64,000 nucleotides of DNA from Magicicada septendecula (Eukaryota > Arthropoda > Insecta > Hemiptera > Cicadidae). Shown here one piece after another: positions 10,702 through 21,723 of the stretch. Location of the stretch: contig CM068374.1 of the NCBI GenBank assembly GCA_034769895.1, positions 356,845,802 through 356,909,801 of the forward strand, read 5' to 3'. The position numbers and the translations under genes are program-made. Numbering within the stretch: position 1 is the first letter of the stretch; every line of letters starts with the position of its first letter. Below the pieces are notes generated by a model. It was not told where the DNA came from, did not search any database, and was given only the letters and a program-made list of their open reading frames with translations.

Positions 10702-11458
10702 AACCGACGCCATTTTGATTAAACAAGTGCGACTGAACAGAGAACAAGCGTAGACTAACAACAACAGCTGATTTATCTTACCTATTAGTAGTAGAACGAA
10801 GTAACACCAAGAATTAATCGTTCACAGATTACTTAAGCCCACCAGTACACTTCAAACAGCACACAAAAAACTTACTTTTCACTACAAAAAACAAATTTAT
10901 CACGATAACTTCGCTCAGATAAACACTGCTCCACTGCACACACGCTCAAATACTGAGAACTAATGAATGTGTTTCCTGTCCCACGGACGTTGCCCTGCGC
11001 ACGCGCGTTCCCACACAGCCTCCACTGTATCAACTTGCCTCCGTCTCAACTTGCCCCGGCCTGCCCTACTCCTCTCAGAACGTGAAGAAAGTCATTTTCT
11101 GAAAAATGTCTGTGTGTAGAATTTTGTCTATGGCGAACGATAACTGCCGTAAATTCAAACAGAAGCAAATAATTTTTTGCATATGTTCCCGAGTTGTAGA
11201 GAACTCAAGGCCTATTGATTTCGGAAGATCGGTTAAGTGGGAGGGGTAGTTTATCTGAAACGTTTTACGTTTTAACAAGAGTAAAGTACTTAATTCTCAG
11301 TACTTAAAGTATCCTGAAAAGAATGTAACTAGCGCTAGCAGAGTGTCGTAGCCAAGGCGTGGGTTATGTGTCTTACGAGTATAACCCTCCCATTGGGGTC
11401 TTAATAGGTGAATCCTGACAAAAAATTTACTTAGACTGTTGAGCAACTGTAAGTCTGA

Positions 11459-12112
11459 ATATCGGTATGGGGAACTATACATGACTTCTATGTTCTATGA
11501 TTTATATTTAAAGTGATTTCCTTGAATTCAGTTCGAAAATCTCTAACAAGTTAGGTGTGTTCCTTGTAGATCGAGTTTTATGTTTGACAAATTGAAATGA
11601 AATATTTCCAGAGAAACTACTTTTTTGTTGCCGATAACGTAGTACACATGAAAAAATTATCCCCTTCCCCTTCAACTATCATTCTCATTTATAGAAAATT
11701 ACCCACTCTCCCTTCAAATATCCTTTTCATTTATAGATATTTCATCTGCATTTCTACAGTCGATTATTGTGACCTTCTTTTCAGAATACTTTTTTATCAA
11801 AATTAAGTACTTTACTTTTGTTAAAACGTAACACGTTGCAGGTAAAGTACCCCTCCCCCTTAACCCATCTTCACCAAAATCAATAAGCCTTGAGCCCTCT
11901 ACAACTCGGCACATATGCAAAAAATTATTTGATTCTGTGTGAATTTGCGGCAGTTATCGTTCGCCATAGAAACAATTCTACAGACAGACACTTTGCGGAA
12001 AATGACTTTTCTTCATGTTTGAGAGTAGCACAATCAGAATCAGCCCTTCTCTCAAACACGATTTTTTCCGCGATCACCATACTTCCATTTCCTTATGGAA
12101 CATGGATGTAAA
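11459..12112 (+). repeat. YX family repeat, copy with internal deletion
   Basis: Begins ATATCGGTATGG and ends with the hairpin ACTTCCAT...ATGGAtGT at 12081-12109. Compared with the copy at 51702, about 180 bp between the two AACTACTT-like boxes are missing, so Y runs directly into X at 11614-11625. The deleted part holds the CCACAGTACTGTGG palindrome and the hammerhead-like motif. Confidence 0.8.
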
Positions 12113-12404
12113 AGGGGAGTCAATTTACTAAGTGAATACGAAATTTACTCTGTGTTTTCGGAGCGCGATAGAGATGTTTTGTCATTTTACAGACCAATTA
12201 CCTCCCCCCCCCCCCCCCCACCGTATCAGCAACCATATCCCCCGTCGTCATCGAAATTCTCCACTAATGGAAAATCCTGGCTACGCTTCTGATAGCTGTC
12301 TCATATCGTTTCATTTCAGTGCTTAGTTCCCTGTGTTACAAAGCGCACGTGTACATATTGCGGGTATTTCCTATATCGTTGATAATGGGTGGAGTTATCA
12401 CCCA
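12113..12404 (+). other. no gene seen; contains an 18-bp C run
   Basis: Short frames at 12095-12326 run through a low-complexity poly-C tract (about 12203-12220) and have no protein-like motif. No element boundary was recognised. Confidence 0.4.
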
Positions 12405-12661
12405 GAACAGATTACGTCACGTAGAACCTATGGATGACCAGCGAATGCCAAAGAAAATCCTGAGGGCACAGGAGTCTATATAAAAGCAGAAAGAGGGGTC
12501 GTCATAGGATAAGATGGTTGGATGATAGACCTGCGTTGTAAGATCTCAGAAGAATGTATGTGAGGGGTTACGCTGAGATTGCGACGGATAGGAGACATTG
12601 GAGGACATGGTATTGGAAGCCAGGGCTGAAGTTGGGCTGTACTACTAACGAAGAAGAAGAA
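12405..12661 (+). pseudogene. LINE 3' tail fragment ending in (GAA)n
   Basis: The reading frame starts with RLRHVEPMDDQRMPKKIL and later, in shifted frames, resembles the RRRWLDD, MYVRGY and TDRRHWR motifs at the end of RTE-like LINE proteins; the last part reads VLEARAEVGLYY. Several stops and frameshifts break it. The tail GAAGAAGAAGAA at about 12649-12661 matches the kind of 3' microsatellite that ends such LINEs. Only the last 80 or so codons are present, so this is a heavily 5'-truncated, dead copy. Confidence 0.68.
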
Positions 12662-12753
12662 GAATATATCTGATGATATACATGGAAAGCGAAGTAAAAT
12701 TACGTCCGTTTTACCGGCGATATATTCTTCGTCACCCGTCAGCCGATGTATAA

Positions 12754-13317
12754 GGGTACGGTTACACGAGCGTTTTTTCCCCGGCCGTTTGCGTGCGGTT
12801 GGGAAACGCATTGAATTTAACACACAGGCGCCAATGAAATTCGTCACACGGACGTGGAAAAAACGCACGGGTCGTCAACTCTGCTGGGTTTTCAAGGTCT
12901 CCCGCATCGAAACGCAACCTGCTGCGTTTTTAAAACGCACGAGGGTGGTCACACGGACTGTTCAGAGATGCCCCTAAAATATCATTTGTTTATTTACTTG
13001 TTACTATGGTAATTAATTCTGAGTCTCCATGGCGTTTTTGACATCTTTATAAAAAAAACATGTAATGTAAAAAATTTCTTAATAAAGACTTTATTTACTA
13101 TCGATAACCAATGTTTTCTCAAATCTAATCACGGACGCTTCTGTGCAGTTGCGTTTTAACCTTTATATACACATTTAACCTTTATAGCCAGAGCTGTAGG
13201 GATGCGCATCCGAGGCGTCCCAACGCTGACGCTGCCGTCCGATTATAAACCGCCTGTGTGACTGACTACACTTCCGTCCGTGCACGTACGAGAAAAAACG
13301 CACGTGTGACCGTACCC
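12754..13317. mobile_element. Harbinger-type MITE, 564 bp, TAA target-site duplication
   Basis: The left end GGGTACGGTTACACGAGCG and the right end, read inward as GGGTACGGTCACACGTGCG, are TIRs followed on both sides by a GTTTTTTC run. TAA occurs at 12751-12753 and 13318-13320, as expected for PIF/Harbinger. The interior has no transposase remnant; short frames at 12789-12977 are chance. An 80-bp shared module (12967-13050) is embedded in it. Confidence 0.82.
12967..13050 (+). repeat. 80-bp dispersed module R, copy 1 (inside the MITE)
   Basis: Contains ATATCATTTGTTTATTTACT, then TTACTATGGTAATTAATTCT, CTCCATGGCGT and GACATCTTTA. The same ordered blocks occur at 22623-22702, 34325-34404 and 36510-36591. 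Confidence 0.75.
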
Positions 13318-13974
13318 TAAGGTTTAAACACCGTAACTTGATTCAACGTATTTTTAACCTGCTAATAGTAGCGAAATAGGTTGGCGTATCACAGTCAGGC
13401 TAATTTTCGAGTAATTGTAGCTACAGAGATCGGCATCACTGTGTCATTTGCGTATAATATCCGTTCAGTTTAATATCTGCGAGACTGCGAGTGTTCGTTA
13501 CTGTTATACCATTGGCAATTTGGCAGAATTCCATTGTGAATCGCAATTTAAGCCGTGTTTATTGCAGTGTGTGAGTGTGTCACTTGCAAAGCAAAGCACA
13601 CAGTTTGGCCTCGTCCTCGCGTTGTTAGGTCATAACTTTATTTGTCGTCCGATAGCATTTCCTTTTTAAAGTTTTGTGCAGTGCACAGTGCACCGTTTCC
13701 TCCCAGCTACGTGTACGTAACTGTGCAGTCTACTAATTGCTACGTGCGAGTCATTCAGTATGTGCTACGGTAATATACCAACACACTTTATGAGAACAAT
13801 ACGTTCGTTACAAAATAGATTTTTTTTTCGTTAATTTTCTCCTGTTTTTATTATTGTACATTATTCCGTCGAATATTGTAGCAGGTCCCATATCCAGGAA
13901 AACGACTGCTTAATTTTGATAACCGATGATAACTGATGGTCGATGGAAGGGAGGCTTCTGAGAATAGTAAATGA
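13318..13974. other. no gene seen
   Basis: The frame at 13448-13669 has no recognisable motif. A CAGTGCACAGTGCAC palindrome-rich stretch occurs near 13679-13695. No repeat boundaries were recognised. Confidence 0.35.
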
Positions 13975-14260
13975 CAGGGGCGGATCCAGTAAGCAATTTG
14001 GAGGGGAATATAAAAAATGGCCCTTCATTAGAAAATTGTTATTCATATCAGTCGAGTAAACTTCTGTAAGAGCTTTCGCGTGATTTTCTAACTGGACACT
14101 CTCCATGGTTAATAACTACGTAAGAAAACCAAACAATTGCGTAATGTGATCATAAGCTTTGCTTCGCTTAGTCAATTCAGCTGGATGGTGCCCTCTGACA
14201 CTTGACGCCCTGGTGCCCGGTGCTGCAGCATACCCTAGCGTTATGGATAATCCGCCACTG
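13975..14260. mobile_element. possible hAT-type MITE or two abutting hAT ends
   Basis: CAGGGGCGGATCCAG at 13975 faces CCGCCACTG ending at 14260, read inward as CAGTGGCGGATTATC. Both look like hAT termini. The 8-bp flanks (GTAAATGA and CGCCTCAA) do not match, so a single insertion is not proven. Confidence 0.35.
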
Positions 14261-15154
14261 CGCCTCAAGGTCAACCGCAAACTGCGACACGCGGCACTAA
14301 GTCACACCCCTTTGTATAGTCAAACGGAAGACACTCGTCCCCCCCCCCACAAACTAACTCCCAAACAACACACGCTAACCTACCCGACACCTAAACCATT
14401 TTTCTGATGGAACGAAGCCAGATATTCGGAATTTCACCGCTTACCGATGAAAACGCTGCCGATTCGTTGTGTAGCCGAACATCGCATTTTAACAGTGATG
14501 GAAGAAGTCCGTCTAATGTCAATAACCCATCACTGACGTCTTTTGAAAACGCAACGCCAGTAGTTTTGTATACGAAGAAGTACGTAAGGAATGTAACGTG
14601 AATAACGGAATAAGGCGACTTGACGGCGTATCGGGATTTTATTTAATATCGCGATTAAAGGGATGAAAAGAGCGTGTTACATCACAGGAACTATAAGATA
14701 AAAGTCAATGCACAAGTTACAGCATACTCGTTCACAGCATTACAGCCGTGGCGCACTCGACAACGCTTATCGATCCTCCTCTAGTTTTCTCCATCTCGTC
14801 TAACCACGTCTTTCCCTCGGACTTTTCCCTCCTGGCCGTCCTTGGGAAACCTTTCTTATAATTATAATTTAATTTTGGAAATTTTTTTTGCATCGGCTAT
14901 CTAAGGACCACATGCCAATTTCAATTCTGTATTCTTTGTTCTTTTCGTTTTCTCCAATATTCTTTCGTCTTTTCACTGTGTCTCTTCTTTCTGTCTTCAG
15001 TCCACTTTGAACCTGCCTTTTTCTCTCTCCTACCCTGGACTCCTTCCACTTTTAACACTTTTGCCCGAAAAACTTCTCTTTCAATTGCTTCTTCTGCGTT
15101 TATATTACTTTTTTCTATATCCTTTTGCACTTCTTTAATCCAAATTGATGTCGA
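14261..15154. other. no gene seen
   Basis: Contains a C-rich run at 14339-14349 and pyrimidine-rich DNA from 14770 to 15140. The frames at 14159-14601 and 14921-15130 lack any known motif; the latter is a lysine/glutamate-rich low-complexity translation of the pyrimidine-rich stretch. Confidence 0.35.
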
Positions 15155-15600
15155 CTTCTCTACGGCTGTGAAACGTTTATCCTGAACTCCAAAGCAGCAG
15201 ACACTCTCGATATCTTTGAAAGAAAAATATTACGAAGAATTCTGGGACCAGTTAATGACGTACATAGCTGGAGAATAAGATATAACTTTGAATTGTATCA
15301 AATGTATAAAGAACCACCGCTAACACGATACATAAAACTGCAGCGTGTAAGGTGGGCTGGTCATGTAGCCAGGATGGGGGAAGAGAGAATACCACGAAAA
15401 CTATTGAATACCAGAACCCACGGAAAAAGACCAGTGGGAAGACCAAGGAGAAGATGGGAGGACGCGGTGGATGAGTATGCGAAAGAAATACTGAAAGTGC
15501 GTTCCTGGAGGAGGATGGCTACCGACAGAAGAGAATGGGGGGAAAAATTGAAGGAGGCCAAGGCCTAACAAGGGCTGTAGTGCCATAGGAGAGAGAGATG
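15155..15600 (+). pseudogene. LINE protein C-terminus and short 3' UTR
   Basis: An open frame of 138 codons runs to the stop at 15566-15568 without interruption. It starts LLYGCETFIL (the block after the reverse transcriptase palm in RTE/Jockey-like LINEs), then FERKILRRILGP, IKLQRVRWAGHVARM, RPVGRPRRRWEDAV and SWRRMATDRREWGEKLKEAKA, all standard C-terminal blocks. The stop is followed by AAGGGCTGTAGTGCC, a common end of the 3' UTR in this family, then GAGAGAGA. The reverse transcriptase itself is missing, so this is a 5'-truncated copy, but its frame is clean. It belongs to a different family from the LINE at 3848-8158. Confidence 0.82.
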
Positions 15601-18467
15601 TTGACTTTTTCCCCCACAGATATTTGAAAATCTGCTTTGTTAACCTATTGTCGTCGATTCTATATAAATGACCAAAAAATAATAGTCTTCTTTTACCTAC
15701 CATTCTTTAATTTTTACATTAAGGATTTTTCATTTAATTAAGATATATTATTAGTTTTAGCAGCTTTCACATATGTTAAAGCTAGAAAGTAACCTTCGCA
15801 TAGCAGGGTAACCTCCTTGCTGGCTGACGAGGTACCTATCTGCAGTACAACAGTATGTTTGATTGTAAACAGTCTATACTACTGTACCGTATTGTTTATA
15901 TTGTACGTAATCGTTGGAGATGATTGTCACTTTTTGCTTTATTGTTTGTATGTACACGAAAATATAAAAATGAACTAATTCTAATTTTTTCCTGTGACAT
16001 GTCTGTAATTTAATTCATCTTACTCTTGAATTTCTTACTTCTGCCACCATTTCAGGGCCTTTGTACAGCTGTCCCAAATCTGCATTATTCTTCTTATTTC
16101 CCAAACAGCTCCACCTTCACTGACAGCCCCCAAATATTTTCTCAACTTTTTCGCTCTCACGTCTCTCTTCTCTGATGCATAGATCTTATTATTATTGTTC
16201 TGTAAATTTTTACTTTTGTGGTCCTACTCAAGGCCTTTAACAGTGGAGTGCGAAACATGATCTGTTACCAGCAGCAGTGGGGGCGTCTATTTCTTGTGCT
16301 AAATACAGAATTTTCCTCTGTTATTAGCGAGTCTAAATATATTTCAGATTCCTCACTTTTCCTTCAATCTTTCCTCCCATTACCATTCTATTAAGGTTCC
16401 GTTCCCTTCCATCCCTTGGCAATACCGTATCTTTTCTTTTTTGTAAGCGTGATCCCAGACCCATTTATCTTTCTGTATCTACAAATCGCATGCACCTTTC
16501 GTCTAGCCAATAAGCGGATGTTTTAGCTATAATAACAAGGACTAGAAAAGGCTGAAAACTCTGAAAAAATTATAAATTGAAGAAAGGAAACGAGAATTGA
16601 AAATAAACCGGGATAAGAGAAAAATACGTGACGATAAATGTGAAGGAAACGACAAGTTACAGAGAAGTGGAGTTGGATTCCAAGCGGTAGGCTATAGTCA
16701 GTTTGGCTACAGCACCGTTGTAGATGAACAACGAGATTGTCATCTGTATTGAAAATGCACGTTAATTCAATGGTATGCCTGGGAGTTGAGCCCGGTACCT
16801 CTAGATCAGTATGTATTCACTGGTCGACTAGCTCCCGTAGTTGTGACATTATTTTTCTCCATAACGTGCATTAGATGTAATATAAATGTTCTACCGCTTT
16901 GGAATGCGTAATCTTCTTCTTCCACGTCATCGTTGTTTGTAGTCTATGAAACAGTTATTCTCCATACGATCTAATTACATTCTTCACTGACAAATTAGTA
17001 ACTTTGTTAACTTTGTGTCCAAGTACCGTACTTTGACTTGGTCGATAAATCCGACGGGTGATCGATCTCTTTCTGTCTACTTCCCCATTAATGCCTTACC
17101 TTTAAATTCTTTCCTGTCTTAAAATGGTAACGAACAACTTCAGAATTTGCCTTGTATAGCTGGTAGCGGCCGATCTTTGTCTTCTAATTTCAATTCACGC
17201 AGAACTGATGTGTGAGTTCTGTGAACTGTCACCATTCTTCTGAACGTGTCAGTTTCAAAAGATTCAATTCTACCATCACTGTGCAGCAGTCAGAGTCAAA
17301 AATTACGATCCAGTACAGTATAACAAATGGAAACACAGAGCCTTGATGACCTCACCGGGTCGTTTCTGACGTGACCGTCTCGTCATTCATTTTGTTACTG
17401 CTGATTTATGCATTCCAATCAGTCGTTCGATTTCTGCCGCATATATTAAGTCCGTTGTTTTGGTAATTACTGTCCACACACATAGTATAAACAGAGTGAT
17501 TCAACTGACATTTAATGCTTAGCTATGAGAACGCTCACTACTTCATCAAACCTCATCGTCAGCAAATAACCGACTGTTCATAAACATACCGATGACGTTT
17601 TGTATTATAAATCACGTTACGTAAGTCATACTCTGATTAGTCATGGGTGGCATCAGCTGCCGAAAAACTGCAATTTTAAGTGAACAGCATTGTGAGTGTA
17701 CGTTGTAAAATAAAGCACTTCTGTTTACAGCCGTGTCCTTGAATCCACTTTACACGTCCAGTAATTGAGGATTTAGTTCACGTACATCATTAACGTCCTG
17801 ATCACTAACACCACTCCCCATTACAAACGTGTGGATACCGGAGGAGTTTAGACATTTTCCAAAAAGGAATGGACAGACCAGTTTACTAGTTAAGCCTACT
17901 CACAATTTGACGGTTTCTTTTATCGCGTATCTAGTAGTGTTATTTGAATTGTTATCATGGTGAGAATAAAAAAGGCATTTTGCGCCTTCCTTGGCATAAC
18001 CATAAATTTAAATTTTCCCACGTACCCATTATTACAAAATTTTTACCGACGATTGGTCAAACTATTCTGAGATTGTAGTGTAAGTTACAACTTTTTATCT
18101 TTAAAAAAACAACTTTTTCTCTTCCGAGCTTGTTAAAACAGCTGTCGTAATCGGTATCGGCCCTGAGTGAATGTTGGTGACGACTCTTGTGTCTGGTGAC
18201 TCTCGCACTGTTTATCGGCCACATCGTCTTTCATGTTCTGATATTTGATATAGGCTATGTTGTGTCTTCGTATGTTAGTTATTTGTTAATTCCTGTTGAA
18301 ATAAACTGAATATATAGGTTCTAAATAAGTCTTATTTGTTACGTGTATGACAATGGTGTATAACTTTGACAAGGACTTAAAAGCCGATATTTACAAGCGT
18401 TAACATAACAGCTTTCAAAGGAAAAAGTTTCTTGATAAGCTTAGTTTTGTTAACCAGTAACCGTTGT
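15601..18467. other. 2.9 kb without a recognised gene; possible SINE inside
   Basis: No protein-like frame. The pyrimidine-rich stretches at 16040-16500 may be a decayed minus-strand LINE, but no motif survives. One tRNA-like segment at 16679-16905 is listed separately. Confidence 0.3.
16679..16905 (-). repeat. possible tRNA-derived SINE, minus strand
   Basis: On the minus strand the sequence reads GGGAGCTAGTCGACCAGTG and, 33 bp later, AGAGGTACCGGGCTCAACTC, which resembles the A and B boxes of a tRNA promoter. The segment is bracketed by CCAAGCGGTAG (16680) and CTACCGCTTTGG (16890), a short inverted repeat not typical of SINEs. No poly(A) tail was seen. Confidence 0.3.
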
Positions 18468-18545
18468 CAGGGGCGTATTTACAGGAGGGATGAACGGGAT
18501 AGCACCCCCCTCCAGAGGGTCGAAAAAAGTTGACAACAATTATTT
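18468..18545 (+). mobile_element. solo hAT-like terminus
   Basis: CAGGGGCGTATTTACAGGAGG followed by CACCCCCCTCCAGAGGGTCG and an A run. The same order, reversed, is found at the right end of the hAT MITE at 61187-61592. No matching opposite end lies nearby. Confidence 0.4.
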
Positions 18546-19904
18546 TAAACTCTTAATTTTTTGGCTCTTTTTATTATTGTTTCAACTGTGCATGCCAATA
18601 TAGTTGATTTTTTTTAAATGTACAAACCAGTTTATTTCACAGCTTGCATATATGTTTGAAGTATAATATATAGGAAAATCAGTTCAGTCAATAAGTGTTT
18701 TGTAAACAAGTTTCAACAACGCATATTTTTATTGTGTCATAATCGTTTACATTAATAGTATTGATTTCAGGAAGTTTTCACACATTTCCAGGCAACTTAA
18801 AGATAGTAATATTGATTTGGCTTAAGTTGTTTTTCCTTTTGTATGGGAGCCGACTCGACCAGACCCACTCCTTCAAGACCAAATTACATACGCTAACCTT
18901 GTCTTTTAAGATAACTTGGAGTGATTTGGTAGGATCGAGCAGTTGCCTGTTTAACAGTCAGTTTTACTTAACAGCTGGGCATGATACCTGGTCTTGACTG
19001 TAATATAAATTTTTTGCTGCTTTTGTGTTCTAACAGATCTGTAGACACAGTAATTAATTAGGTAATTTTAATTGTAGTAGAACAACATAGTTTACGACTG
19101 AAGAAACAAAACAGTATTTTTAAATATACAGTTAACGTGTGTTACTAAGAATGTAACAAATGTTATATGTAAGGAGGCAGCATCGGACCCAATTAACTGT
19201 AATTGTATTCTCACGTTCCCAACATTCCGTCATAATTACACAGCGATGAAACCTTCGTATATATTAAAACTTTTAGTAAGTAAATAATGTGCAAGAGAGA
19301 GCGGTACAGCTTAGTGAGATGGCAATACCTGTTTATGAAAGGTGTTTGTCATATACTGTGTATTTTCATAACTGTGAACATAAGTGGCTTTCGGCAGTCT
19401 GTTTTGAAGTTTATAAGTTAGTAAGGTGGGTTGATTAACAGTAGCAAAACTGCCATCCCGGACGCCCAGTAACTTTGATTTGTGGTTCCTCTTCTCCAAG
19501 ACAAAAGCATTCGACTAAAATGGCATGTGACATTATAAGGTGATCATTAAGAAGTAACCAGAAAGAATAATCGGTATGAGTTTTATAGAGTTCTGGCTTT
19601 TTCATCATCATTTTACGGATTTGAAATACCGATAACAGCAGAATCCAAACAGCTGAAGTGTAGTTTCTAAGACCAATTGTAGAATGTCATAGAACAGACC
19701 CTGTGCAAAAAGAATATATAAAGAATTTTGTCAGTAAATAGAAAAGATAATAAATAGAAAGATTATATGAAAAAGCCAAAATAATATAAAGATTATTTAA
19801 ATATAATGAATTATAATAAGATGTACAAACAAAATATGAAGTATAAATTTAAACCTACAAGAGTAATAGGTAGAAACCTTCAAAAAGGTGGTGGTAAAAT
19901 GAAG
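18546..19904. other. no gene seen
   Basis: AT-rich DNA. The frames at 18761-18997 and 19311-19499 have no recognisable motif. Confidence 0.35.
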
Positions 19905-20876
19905 TCATAGCAGCCAGAGGCTTTTTCTTTGAAGGAGACAGTGATGAAATAGCTTTCACAAATTCTTCTCTTGTACCTGAAATCATAATGTTCAACAAGA
20001 AGTATTAAACCCAAAATGCATTGTTCCAGTTTCAGCCAAGGAGATAGACTAGAGCTGATCACTCCAACGCTTGTTCAGACGCCCCACGCCTCCTGTACTT
20101 GTAGCTTGTAATTCCATAGTTGCAAGAGTCATCCATTGTAGCCGATGTTGATCAATTCTGTCAAGTATACTGACAATATTCAACTCCTACCATACGTCGA
20201 CATTTCTTTTGCGATCTTGAAGGGTATATCCTGCCATGTGGTTGATAAATCTTTTGGCTGCTTGAATACAATTGACCTGGGACTTCATTAAAGTCCAATC
20301 TCAGATCTACAGAGAATTGTGGGGAGGGGTATCACCTTGCAGAATTTCAGGCATGTTTCTTTAGAATTCTCCTGATGGTCCCACACATGATTGAACTTGT
20401 GCAGCTTCTTTGTTGTTTGTAATGTAAGATACTAAATATTCAGAATTACTGACCTGTTCCAGAAAAGTACAATCTACACAATTTTTGCTCATACAGGGTA
20501 AGGTCCATGAAAAGCCATCAGCTTGGTGTCTTCAACGTAGAGATCTGTAATCCGAAATCCTTGCAGATTTGACTCAATGAGTGTACAGCCATGTGTTAAC
20601 TTCAGAGTTACCAATCATAAAATGTTCTGGAATGTTCATCTGCCAATTGTTTTTGACATCGTCTATATTAAAAATACAGGGTGATAATGGGCACCCTTGT
20701 CGTACTCCATAATTGATCAGGCCCACACTAGGAGTTGTGCTCTGTATTCCTGTCTCAATTAACTTTTTGTTTTCTACATAAAGACTTTCTATGGCTTTAG
20801 TGAGGTGTTTCAGGATCCCTTTCTTTACCATTATTGCCCACAGCCTGCTCCTGTACTTGGAATCATGTAATAACAA
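19905..20876 (-). pseudogene. LINE reverse transcriptase 3' half, decayed
   Basis: Read from 20876 downward: a palm-domain start SRLWAIMVKKGILKHLTKAI, then GVRQGCPLSPCIFNI with DDV, followed by KDFGLQIST and MAFHGP (thumb side) in shifted frames. The C-terminal part has QAAKRFINHMAGYTLQDRKRN, ILDRIDQHRLQW and RLNKRWSDQL. The usual catalytic FADD box is not preserved in recognisable form. Several stops break the frame. The 3' end, GGCTGAAACTGGAACAATGC followed by TTTTGGGTTTAAT, matches the LINE tail at 39262-39445, so both belong to one family. The element is 5'-truncated at about 20880. Confidence 0.72.
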
Positions 20877-20880
20877 TAAT

Positions 20881-21473
20881 AGACCATAGACCCCCTCTGT
20901 GTTATAACAGGTCTAGTGGTCTAACGTGCACGAACACTAGAGGTCTATTGTGTTGTATGTCTAATGTTCTCGCCACTTGCGCTAGAGATTGAATCCACTC
21001 ACCATCTTCATGAATCCATGAACATTCAGCACATCCTGGAAGATATCAACTGAAGACTAGGTACTAAGCAACCGCCTTTCCCCCTACTCATCTGCTCAAC
21101 CCTATAAAAGTGTCTGATAGTGATACGTCATTGTCCATTAACACGGGCTTTCACACCATGAATTTAAAGTAATAATAATAGTTGCTATTATTAATATTAA
21201 TAATATTATATTATGTCACTGTGATACAGAAAGGCAAATATTGCAATAGTACTTAATATAATATAACAAACATTATCGTTGATTTCTTCTCTCGTCATTG
21301 ATAATACAGTTGAGTTACATCACATGCTACAAACACGATGTTTGATCATGAAGATCATGCTATTTTTGTTTACTTAAAAAATTAAGCCTTTATTTTCTTT
21401 ATGTATATTGTCCTATTCAAGTAATCTCCTATCACAAAGGCTTACAGGGCCGGTGTCATTTAGATTAAATTAA
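20881..21473. other. no gene seen
   Basis: Contains short inverted pieces around GGTCTAGTGGTCTA (20910-20965) and AT-rich DNA. No known element was recognised. Confidence 0.3.
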
Positions 21474-21723
21474 CTCCCGGGCTGTTTGGCCATGGTCCAA
21501 GGTGTCCGACAAAACCAAATGTTTCAGCCGCACCACCGGCTGTCACTGGAGATGTCACGGGACATCTTCAGCCTTAACTACAGTACTGTGGTCCTAACGT
21601 ACTACATCCACTTTAGCGTTGACTCGTTTCTTCCACTGAAGATTCTGAAGATTTCTTCCAGTGGTGCTGCTGAAATATCTGGTTCTGTCGGAAACCTTGG
21701 ACCACAGCCAAACAGCTAGGGAG
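21474..21723. repeat. foldback element, 250 bp, related to the Y repeat
   Basis: The left end AACTCCCGGGCTGTTTGGCC at 21470-21489 matches the reverse complement of the right end near 21695-21725 (CTTGGACCACAGCCAAACAG). Both arms end with the CATTGGACCACGGCCAAACAG-like sequence that closes Y at 43085 and 51918. Each arm also carries a degenerate TGCTGAAATATCTGG-like box. The centre has the CAGTACTGTGG palindrome of Y. Confidence 0.65.

Larger units (their letters stand above)
8298..11066 (-). mobile_element. pogo/Tigger-type DNA transposon, complete, TA target-site duplication
   Basis: The element is 2,769 bp between TA dinucleotides at 8296-8297 and 11067-11068. The left end GGGGAGACCGGGGCAAGTTG and the right end, read inward as GGGCAGGCCGGGGCAAGTTG, are matching TIRs with a few differences. 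One transposase gene with an uninterrupted frame lies on the minus strand. The insertion site, inside a YX repeat copy, can be recognised by comparison with other copies, which confirms both boundaries. Intact frame, clear TIRs and a clean TSD suggest a relatively recent insertion. Confidence 0.93.
8210..11300 (-). repeat. YX family repeat, X part, minus strand, split by the pogo element
   Basis: Segments 8210-8297 and 11067-11300 together make one minus-strand X unit. It includes the terminal hairpin (ACTTCCAT / ATGGAAGT at 8216-8246), the AACACGATTTTTT-like stretch and the CGTTCGCCATAG box. The pogo-type element sits in the sequence matching GATTCTGATTGTACTACCC in the intact YX copy at about 52385, and duplicated the TA. 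Confidence 0.8.

Noticed and set aside
12079-12112. Helitron 3' end (hairpin near the terminus of YX)
   Set aside because: Helitrons end in a hairpin followed by CTRR; here the hairpin is followed by AAAA, and no TC start was found at the other end.
13975-14260. Single hAT MITE
   Set aside because: Kept only at low confidence as a feature, because the 8-bp flanks do not match, so two independent hAT ends are equally possible.
15601-18467. Decayed LINE on the minus strand in the pyrimidine-rich part
   Set aside because: No surviving block of endonuclease or reverse transcriptase motifs could be read in any frame.
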